NCBI GenBank assembly: GCA_026315105.1
Contig: CM048744.1
Span: 309,821,270-309,885,269 of the forward strand
Source: Locusta migratoria
Lineage: Eukaryota; Arthropoda; Insecta; Orthoptera; Acrididae
Direction of reading: 5' to 3'
DNA length: 64,000 nt
In this document: in pieces, positions 56,266-64,000 of the stretch
How the letters are laid out: each line of letters begins with the position of its first letter
How positions within the stretch are numbered: the stretch's first letter is position 1
Notes under the pieces: model-generated
What the model was told of the DNA's origin: nothing
What the model saw: only the letters and a program-made list of their open reading frames with translations
Databases searched by the model: none
Made by a program: the position numbers and the translations under genes

Positions 56266-56511
56266 ATGTCCACGTTCTGTGGAGACACTAGCCTGTACGT
56301 GGTGCAACATGTTGTGCAGCTGCAGCCGCGAGAGTCGGAGTGTTCTGGGTCGGCGCCTGCAGCGGACGGCGCGCCCAGGGAGACTGGCATGCGGCGCTTC
56401 CTGCGCCACGTGCTGCTCGTCGAGAGGGAGCTGCACGGCGGACTGCCGCGCCTGCGCCCAGAGACACCCGCCGGACAGATGCGCAGGCTGCGCCGCGCGA
56501 CCAAGAGCTGA
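56266..56511 (+). CDS. Candidate terminal exon in a CpG-rich island
   Basis: An 81-codon frame ending GGLPRLRPETPAGQMRRLRR then ATKS and TGA. ATGTTGTGCAG|CTGCAGCCG at ~56311-56321 could be a splice acceptor, leaving about 63 codons of exon. Composition is strikingly GC- and CpG-rich against AT-rich surroundings. All three plus frames and one minus frame (56139-56519) are open, which GC-rich DNA produces easily. No homologous domain recognised. It could be part of a host gene or of an unknown repeat. Confidence 0.22.
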   Translation: MSTFCGDTSLYVVQHVVQLQPRESECSGSAPAADGAPRETGMRRFLRHVLLVERELHGGLPRLRPETPAGQMRRLRRATKS

Positions 56512-56689
56512 CCAGACACTAGAATTAAAATTAACTACTGTTCACTCAGACACGTTACTGCTGTAGCAAAATCAAGACTAAACATATTACAATAATATAC
56601 TGTATATATAATGTTATGGTACACCTTATTCACGTCTCTGAGCGTTAAGGTCTCTTGGCTGTGGAAAGTATTCCGTCATGATGACTTTC

Positions 56690-57540
56690 ACCACAGAGTA
56701 ACATATACAGAGAAGAAGCCCCCTCCCCTAAACCTCTGTCCTACGCTCCCCTCGAAATTCAGTAAGATGCCAGCAGATGTCAGGTGGTTCCCAGGCTTAA
56801 TACAGGTAGACCACACTAGAGGTACTTCTGAGGGTGCCTATCGTCTTGTCTGTGCTCTCGCACATCAGAGGGTAGCGTGGAAGCTGAGGGTAGACCTCGT
56901 GTCGCCTTCCGCAAGGTCACGGCTGTGTCTGGTCACAGACAAATATATACAGACGGGAAATCTCCGTAAGGGCCTTGTCCCACACTCAGGGGTGCGGCGC
57001 GGGGGGTGCTGAAGCAGTTCCGTAAGATGCCCCATGATGGTGCTGTGGTCAGAAGCAGCCCTTTAAACTGGCCAGATTAGGCCGCAGGTATCGGCTGTCC
57101 CCACCACCACCTCCCCTCAAACGCCAGCAAGCCGAACACAGCCCTGGCCTCGTGGCAGGTGGCACGAGCTCTTCCCTCAGCCTCCCCTCAACGCTACCCT
57201 CTGACATGCAGGAGGCAGCCTCACCTCTAGTGTGGTCTACCAGTACTAAGCCAGGGAACCGCCTGACACCTGCTAGCATCTTACAGAACTACGAGAGGCG
57301 CATCGGACAGTAGTTTAGGGGGGCCGCTTCTCTGTATATGTTACTCTGTGGTCCGGTGTGCCAGCTTTTGAGGGGAAGTGGTGGTGGGGACAGCCGCTAC
57401 CCGCCGCCTGCTCTGGCCAGTTTAAAGGGCTGCTTCTGATCGCAGCGCCATCATGGGACACCTTACGGAACCTTCCCTCCCCGCACCCCTGAGCGTGTGA
57501 CCAAGCCCTTATGGAGGTTTCCCCGTCTGTATATGTTTGT
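56690..57540. repeat. Inverted A-B-A'-B' module
   Basis: A (56690-~56940) is inverted at 57110-57352 (A'): both read ACCACAGAGTAACATATACA, GGTAGACCACACTAGAGGT and CAGAGGGTAGCGT. B (~56945-57110) is inverted at ~57365-57540 (B'): both read ATATACAGACGGG, CTCAGGGGTGCGG and AGCAGCCCTTTAAACTGGCC. The order A-B-A'-B' is not a simple palindrome. GC-rich, with the frames FPGLIQVDHTRG and FPGLVLVDHTRG in A and A'. Confidence 0.8.
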
Positions 57541-57549
57541 CTGTGCTTT

Positions 57550-58142
57550 CACATGCCTGGAGGATGCGTTGCAGCTGAGCGGCATTCAGCCTCCTATCTC
57601 GACGGTATGTTAACCGGAGATAATGTTCATCTCTCATTTCACTCGTATACGACCTTGGCCTTGCCTTGTTCTCTGAAATCGCGTCCAGGTACTGGAAATT
57701 ACACTTTGGGATACTTAAATAGCTGCAGCCACATCCCTGTTCCACTTACAACCCTTGTGTGGCTCTCCTTGCCATAGCTTCGGGTAAGTCATGTTGTTCC
57801 ATTGCACTACCGGCTCACCACGCTATCTGAACCCAACTGCTCGTGTAATACGTTTGGTACAGTGAACAGAAGTCAACACAAACCCTCTGCGTAGCAACGT
57901 TCTTCTACTACCACTACCTCGTTTGCTGTAATGTTGTAGTCTCCACTCTGTAGAACCGACAGATAGACGTCGAACTATTTTAGTTCATTCTGTCGATGAC
58001 AATATTTCAGAACCTAGGTATATCAACTGATCCCCTAATTGTCTTCACTAGTGTACGTACGTGTTGTTAGCATGTTGTCTACACTGCATCCCAGAGCGAA
58101 TGTCGACCATGTGATAACTAACATTTATCATACATAGGCGTA
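57550..58142. other. No feature recognised
   Basis: Spacer without recognisable ends or domains. Confidence 0.4.
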
Positions 58143-58152
58143 GAAATCAACA

Positions 58153-58364
58153 TAGCCGCGGTGGGATAGCCGAGCGGTCTAAGCGTCTCGCTGCGGAGCG
58201 CGCGGTTGCTCGCCGTCGGAGGTTCGAGTCCTTCCTAGGGCTTTGGTGTGTGTGTTTGTCCTTAGGTTAGTTTACCTCAGTTTAAGTAGTTTGTAAGCTA
58301 CTGATGACTGATGACTGATGACTACGCAGTTTGGTCCGATAGATTTACAAACATTTGAACATTT
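58153..58364 (+). mobile_element. tRNA-headed SINE
   Basis: Head TAGCCGCGGTGGGATAGCCG, B box GAGGTTCGAGTCC, body GGTGTGTGTGTTTGTCC, a small (CTGATGA)n expansion near 58302, end ACATTTGAACATTT. Perfect 10-bp target duplication GAAATCAACA (58143-58152, 58365-58374). Same subfamily as 16162-16364. Confidence 0.95.
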
Positions 58365-58374
58365 GAAATCAACA

Positions 58375-58776
58375 AAATTAATAGTTTTATAGACATTACA
58401 CTGCAAACATTTACGATTTAAAATGATGTAAACGTCGAAAGACGTCCGTCGTCCTGTAGCGAAGTCAAGAAATAAATAGTTCAACAAAACAGTGAACCGA
58501 AATTAAAATATGTAGTCCTTCGATCTGAAGCATCATGTGAGCCCACTCGAATGTTAATGTTTATTAGGACGAAAAACCAATAAAACCAAAACCGTAAATT
58601 AGTTTCAATTCATTAGAGTCTCAAGACACAAATGCAACCCTGATTCTATTCACAAAGCCCTAACGAACCTGAAAGTCACGTTTAGTGCAGCAAAATATTT
58701 CAATCGTTGATAAATAAGAATTTATAAATACTAGACAGTAATGTAATAGGTAATCCAGAAGACAAGCAGTCAATTT
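58375..58776. other. No feature recognised
   Basis: AT-rich spacer. Confidence 0.4.
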
Positions 58777-58784
58777 GCTGACAG

Positions 58785-59810
58785 TAGTGATGGGACAACC
58801 GACCTTTTTTACCAAACGATTAATCAATCGATTGTTTTGTCATCCAGACGGTTTTTTCAGTCGAATGAAACAATCGAATGAATATAGTCTCTGCGGTGAT
58901 ATGAATGTTTTCACTCACTCACCGGGTTTCAGTCTATCAAACAATCACAATCGAATGATTCAAGTCTCTGTCGGTTGCGGCCGTTATATGAATGATCACA
59001 CCCCTTCCTAAATCACTGGACCGATTCAACTAAATTTGATGGACATATTCTTGACCATAAGTTAACAATTGCTGTAGTGGTAAGACCTACCAACCACACA
59101 TAGTTCAAGAGATACGAGGCGTATGGATGTGGCGGAGGGTACTTTCCCTACGTATCTCGACATAATCTACAATTTTATTTGGATCTTGATGAAATTTTGC
59201 ACACTTAACCTTCAAAGTAAGACTGTCTGTATAAAATTTCGTGTGGTACATGGATGATACCTGGAATAACTTAATCTACTACAAAATATGAATCAGATTT
59301 GCTGTATTTTTTTTAAGAACAAGACTTATTTCACTCAGTATGTAATTAAATGAACATTAAATAGACATTTTAACTTTGCCAGACCCCCCTTCCCAGGGCA
59401 GTTTACGGTATCACTGCTGTAATTCTCTGATTAATGCAAAAGCTCAGACAGTCAAAGCACTAAAGAGCAGTTTCAGTTGAAAAAAATATTACATCGTTTT
59501 AACAGACAGAAAAACTACTGCCTTTTTTCACTTGAAAAGAAAAAAAGGAGTAATTCACTCAATGTGTAATACTGCAAAAGTGTCTAATGTTTTCATTCGT
59601 TTGCTTCCACAGACTAATTTCAACCGAAAAATCCAAGGGACACGTAAAACTACGACCGACTGACTGTTTTTTCGGCAGTCCCAGCAGCTGATTTCACTCA
59701 AAAGAATGAATGAATAATTCAACCAATACTCAAAACTACAACCGAATGAGTCGATCTTTTTCGAAGAAACGAGTGAGTCGATTGTTTTCATTCGGTTGTT
59801 CCCATCACTA
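58785..59810. mobile_element. hAT non-autonomous element, 1026 bp
   Basis: Inverted ends TAGTGATGGG (58785 and complement ending 59810), followed by ACAACCGA. Perfect 8-bp target duplication GCTGACAG (58777-58784, 59811-59818). Subterminal AATCGAATGA / ACCGAATGA motifs recur, as in hAT transposase-binding regions. The centre (from ~59009, GGACCGATTCAACTAAATTT) looks like a different inserted sequence. No transposase domain. Confidence 0.9.
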
Positions 59811-59819
59811 GCTGACAGA

Positions 59820-60640
59820 ACAACGAAGGTGCATAGAACAGTTGACTTACAGGGTGATTGTAATGATAATTCACCAAGGAGAGTTCATTTGCAAATGGGC
59901 AAAATGTGAACGTGCAGGATTTTGAGAGCGTGTTTTTAGTAAAGTAGCTCATCGGTAAGATGAAAAATCTACGTAAGAACCGTCTTAATCAACTTTGTTC
60001 CCACAAACGCCAATTAGATATGCTAAAAATTTTATCACATGGGCTACATCCCAGGCGAATGTTGTATAACTCAAAGAACTTGGGAGATATCATCACTCAA
60101 AAAGTGAGTGGGATGGATACCGCAAAAGGTGTTTCCGGAATGAAAATACAATGCGTTTAAAATGATTTCAGAATGGTCACCACGTAACAAATTTGGATAA
60201 TTCCGGTGCGAATAATCCAGTCCTTTAAAGAATGAATCTCCAATAAATCTTGTCTACTAAAAGTGCAGGTCCAGAGAGTTTTTTACGAGAGAGACTCTTT
60301 GCAATTTAAAAATAGGACAGCGTTACTGACGTAACTGAAGCAATAGGGCTGTCCTTTCTTCTTGGCTGTGTAGCTGAAGTGGTAAGAATATTACAGGTGC
60401 AAGTTAAGGACTCGGTTACTGAACACAATACGGACATTTTGTTTGACTGTTAAAAAGTTCCTATTCAGGCTCAGCTTCTATTCCCCCCACCCCCTTCTGA
60501 GTGATGACTGAGCTGTCTCGTCAGTCCAGGCAACCTGGCTTCATATTCGAAATAATTGAAGCCACAGCGTCATTAGTCTTTTACAAGAAAATAAATTATC
60601 CACATCACCACCATTGAGTATCCTGTCGAACAGTCCAACC
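59820..60640. other. No feature recognised
   Basis: Contains TTACAGGGTGATTGTAATGA at 59847, which resembles a transposon terminus, but no partner was found. Confidence 0.4.
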
Positions 60641-61010
60641 CAACGTGCTTCAACTTCATGCAGTGGCTAACACAAGAGCTGCAGCGTTTCATGCGAAAAC
60701 GACTGTAAACTCGGCGGCCATTTTAATACTGGTTAAATCACAGTCATCGGTGTACGATCTGATCTGTCAGTGTGGAAATTGATGCGTTTCATTATCTAAA
60801 ACTTTCATTCTTCTCTGCATTTTGTTTACGAAAATATAAATTACAGATGGCTGAGTCTGTTCAGCTGGCAATTGGACGAATTAAAATAACACTAAATTTT
60901 AGTTTTACAATGCAGCTGCAAGAAAGGCCCTTAAGGATTCTAAGCCCGTCTTGTAATTTTAACTACTCTTCAAGTCCAGTAAAGCAATTATCTTTACAAT
61001 AATTACAGGT
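60641..61010 (+). mobile_element. P-like element, copy 3, left fragment
   Basis: Begins CAACGTGCTTCAACTTCATG then CAGTGGCTAACACAAGAGCT, aligning with the left ends of the elements at 2161 and 46761; TAAACTCGGCGGCCAT is shared with copy 1. Similarity fades by ~61010. No right end or target duplication found. Confidence 0.6.
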
Positions 61011-61182
61011 TTCCTTTGAAGTACAAGCAGCTAAAAAAGACTTGGGTAACAAATATGAAAGAGGAGATATAATTTACAACTACAAGCAGCTTCATCCACT
61101 GAACTCACAGATGAAAGCTGTCTTTGTCCAAGCCAATGACAAATGTATTTAATTTTCCACACCATTTACACACAAAAAAGTA

Positions 61183-61445
61183 AACGCTGACGGAGGATAT
61201 AGAGAAAGTTTAGAGAAGGGTAGCCCGTTTTATATTATCGCGATGTAGGAGAGAGATTGCCACGGGAATGTTGCACGAGTTGGGTTGGAAATCATTTTAA
61301 AAAAAGGTGTTATTGGTGGGGGCGAGATCTATTTGCGAACCATCTTTCACCAACTTCCATTTTCGTATGCGAAATATTTTGTTAATATCCACCTTGAAAT
61401 GTATCAGACGTTAATAGGGAGGGATAAAAATGACATAAAATCTTA
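61183..61445 (+). mobile_element. CR1/Jockey-like LINE 3' fragment
   Basis: GACGGAGGATATAGAGAAAG, ATTATCGCGATGTAGGAGAG, GAGATCTATTTGCGAACCAT and CCAACTTCCATTTTCGTATG match the 3' part of the family at 5472-6560. The final ~190 bp present at 598-785 are absent. Confidence 0.8.
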
Positions 61446-61449
61446 TCTT

Positions 61450-62410
61450 TACGTACTGCACGCAAAAGAAAGCTATTGTTAGAACAAAATTCTGAATACG
61501 TTAATCTAACTGCAAGCACGAAATAATTAAATGAAATTTTGAACAGCTGAAATTGAAACTAAATTTAAGCGTAGCAATTTACAACATAAATTCGCTCTTA
61601 ATGTAGTATATTTCCTACGTGGTGTCACTGCATTAATGTAATGTATTTAAAAGTAAGTAACAGCGCAAAAGCATTTAAGTTCTGGTAACACAAATTTAAT
61701 ACTGGAACTAAAAAAAGCAAGCGGTGCACCACAATTGAAAAGATGGACGATGGCAGAAGAAACCAACTGTTGGAGAATTGATTGAACATTAATCACGGCT
61801 GACTCAAAATCATAAAGTCCGACAGAATTTAATGAATCGGCAGACCTCAGGGACGCGTGCAGTAAGATGAAACAAATTCTTACATTCCGTAAACGGATCT
61901 GTGTTAGCACAAATCAGACCTGCAAACAAATGTTCTCCTTCCGCGCCATGATGAATATCGACGTTTAGCTGAAATAAAATTGATCGTTTTATATTGTTAA
62001 AAATGTTGCAATATGAAAGGAAGACCACATAGTTAGATAAATGAGTCAGGATTATTATTATAACATACAATTAAACAGACACGTCGCTTAACATATTCTA
62101 GAATGTGCCCTACGTAAAACGTAACATAGTATGGAAAAGATAGCAAGAACGTCATATCAAGAGAACGCTCTAAACGGGAAAGAACAATCTTTCTGTCCAC
62201 GTTCCTGTCGCCAGCTCAGACCGTCGACGACTAACAAGGAAAGTACACGGCCTCGAACAAATAGATCTGTATGAACGTTTGGTTACAGGATCTCTACGTA
62301 CACCTCAATGTGCTAGTGGGTGTCATTTTTATGCAAAACTCTGCAATGATGCTCTAGATGGCACTGTAGATGTAATTGTAGACGCCATACGTAATGCAAA
62401 TATCTTAACT
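61450..62410. other. No feature recognised
   Basis: AT-rich DNA; minus-strand frames of 86-87 codons (61647-61910, 61810-62070) carry no known domain. Confidence 0.45.
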
Positions 62411-62419
62411 ATAACTTAT

Positions 62420-62852
62420 TTAATAATCATCGAACATGTTCTCTAGCGTATTGCCATCAAAAGCCGTGATGATAGTTGCAACTTTAAACTTCTTCTCGGA
62501 AGACTGTTGGTATTCACTGCCACTGCTTCCATCGCCTCTTCCCGCACTTACCGTAGCACTACCGCTTGCAATGAGTTGTTCGTCATTATCATCCCTATTA
62601 TCATTATTATGTGTTGGTGTTACAGCAGCATCTAACTTATGCTCATCTTTCTGTACCATAAACAGATACGAGAAATCGTGCGAATGAGTAATCTTCTACA
62701 CTAATACCATCTTCACGAAGAAGGGTTCTTCGTAACTTCATCTCAACCAATCGCAATACATTAGCAGTATTAATTACCAATCGCCGCCCCATCTGACGCT
62801 TCACCACACAAATAACGTCACGAAACGCAACTTCGGATACACACTGCACCAT
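62420..62852 (-). CDS. Two overlapping hypothetical minus-strand frames
   Basis: Upstream frame 62643-62852 (MVQCVSEVAFRDVICVVKRQ ...) and downstream frame 62420-62659 (MVQKDEHKLDAAVTPTHNND ... TAFDGNTLENMFDDY) overlap by 17 bp in different frames. The second is rich in Asn, Asp, Ser and Gly, then ends in a lysine-containing segment. Composition looks protein-like, but I recognise no family and see no promoter, splice sites or repeats. A frameshifted relic of one protein or two chance frames are both possible. Confidence 0.15.
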
Positions 62853-63155
62853 CCCTACTGGCGAACGGACAAGTCAAAGTGCAATGTGGCAAGGCCTCTA
62901 ACGGACGACTGCAGAGTTTTGCAGATGCGGGAGTATCACTAGTGCAATAAGGGATCTTTACATTATCTCTCATACGATTTTGGTGTGTATGTGTTTGTTC
63001 GAGCCCAAGTACTTTCCTTGTCAGTCTCATTCACTTTTTATCTCAGTTCTTAATTTCTCTCCCCCTTCCTGTTAAAGCAGACCTTTTCCACCGGTGTTAT
63101 GAAATTAATTATACAAAACTTTCCTTTATAGTTTTCGGCTGTAGTTTTTCATATT

Positions 63156-63230
63156 TTACCCGCGCGCTGTTAGAGAATGGAACGGCAGAGAAACACCATT
63201 AAAGCGGTTCGATGAACCCTCTGCCATGCA
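63156..63230 (+). mobile_element. LINE 3' scrap
   Basis: CGCGCGCTGTTAGAGAATGG, then AGCGGTTCGATGAACCCTCT, the terminal segment of the CR1/Jockey-like family. It directly precedes repeat Y. Confidence 0.75.
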
Positions 63231-64000
63231 CAGACATAGTTACAAGACAGGCAAACTTGTCTGTGTGACTGAAGCCTGATGCCGCCATCTTGCTTTATGT
63301 CACGTCTAAAAGTATCCGTATGGTACTACTGTGATCTTCTGACACAAAATAATGTAAGTTTTACTACGCTTTTCATTTACGCTAATACTTTCGTGGTAGT
63401 TGAATTTTTTACTCATACATTTTAGAATCGTGTTATGAGAATAACATTTTACATACAGCTAAAGTAGACTGTAGTTATCGGAAAAACACTCAGAAGAATA
63501 AAGATACGTGTTATGCACAACATACAGCATACCGTCATACTATTGAAACAAAATCATAATTTCACTGAAACTGCTAAAAGGTTAATAATAATAAAGGAAA
63601 TTAACGGGACTCATTATTGGACGTGTCAAAGCAAAGTGAAGATTTTTTTAAGAACACTCAAAACAATAAAGATACGTGTTATCCACGATAAATAGCACTT
63701 TTATAATGACCAAACTACTGAAAGATAAACCGACGTTGAATGAAATTGGAAACAGATTAATAAAAATAGCATGGATTGATATATGTTCGTTTCTTAGTAT
63801 CTTCCGTTTGCTGTACGATATATTACAGCTATAACTTCGACCGTATAACACACGTACTGACTGTTATGTCCAAACTCTAAAGAGAGCGTAGTTACGTCTG
63901 TTCATTCGTAATTTATTAGTGTTTCGTGTAATTACAAACACGGCTTACTCATACGTTTACAGTATAGAAATATAGCGGCGAGACTTCAGTTACACCAATG
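63229..64000 (+). repeat. Long interspersed repeat Y, copy 2 (runs off window)
   Basis: Colinear with 13002-14125 without the MITE found there (empty site near 63445-63470, ACATTTTACATACAGCTAAA). The last bases GAGACTTCAGTTACACCAAT still match 14108-14125, so the right boundary lies outside. Open frames at 63513 and 63648 (minus) are not conserved in copy 1. Confidence 0.8.

Noticed and set aside
56279..56566. Cysteine-rich 95-codon frame resembling a small secreted protein
   Set aside because: All plus frames are open in this GC-rich block; the Cys pattern follows from TGC/GCGC-rich DNA and no signal peptide is seen.

Overview
The window looks like an intergenic stretch of a large, AT-rich, repeat-laden insect genome. 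It is most probably an orthopteran of the locust type. That is an inference: several tRNA-headed SINEs have a body (ATGGATATTTGTGCCGTCCT ... CTACAAACATTTGAACATTT) that I associate with Schistocerca, and the LINE, Penelope, Tc1, mariner, hAT and Merlin remnants fit. I see no convincing host protein-coding gene, no functional tRNA or rRNA gene and no CRISPR array. Almost everything recognisable is mobile DNA, usually with several lesions per coding region.

Layout. 1-7 kb: a LINE 3' scrap, a 1.3-kb P-like inverted-repeat element (2161-3480), a copy of an unnamed repeat ('X'), and a 1.1-kb LINE 3' half (5472-6560). 7-14.3 kb: a Merlin neighbourhood, with a 2.8-kb Merlin transposon (7896-10672; 8-bp target duplication, transposase with a likely intron and frameshifts, nested SINE), the 5' end of a second Merlin-like copy, and several short elements (MITEs) sharing its terminal motif. 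A tandem array of hairpins lies at 12012-12495. 14.7-18 kb: a hAT element with perfect target duplications, a SINE nested in a SINE, and repeat X. 20.6-23.6 kb: a Penelope-like element with two pseudo-LTRs, reverse transcriptase and GIY-YIG endonuclease. 24-31.8 kb: more SINEs, repeat X, a perfect 40-bp hairpin, an APE-type LINE, a second LINE fragment, a Tc1 remnant and a head-to-head pair of tRNA-like sequences. 32-37 kb: little recognisable. 37.5-38.6 kb: a foldback element with two SINEs in one arm.

41.7-50.3 kb: SINEs, a Tc1/mariner-type element, a mariner whose 5' end is cut by a second P-like element that itself carries a LINE fragment, and the tail of a hAT transposase. 51.7-54.9 kb: the most interesting object, an element with about 740-bp terminal inverted repeats around a decayed gene that combines an N-terminal Cys/His motif, a PIN/XPG-nuclease-like core and a C-terminal CXC-type cysteine cluster. 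55.9-57.5 kb: a reverse-transcriptase scrap and GC-rich DNA with an odd A-B-A'-B' inverted arrangement. 58-64 kb: a SINE, a hAT element with perfect target duplications, a third P-like fragment, LINE scraps, and a repeat also found at 13.0-14.1 kb that runs off the window.

The genes do not form a pathway. The coherent story is transposition: autonomous elements (Merlin, Penelope, LINEs, mariner, hAT), short derivatives that could have used their enzymes (MITEs, SINEs, foldbacks), and a nesting order that gives relative ages. All alignments and identity estimates were made by eye.
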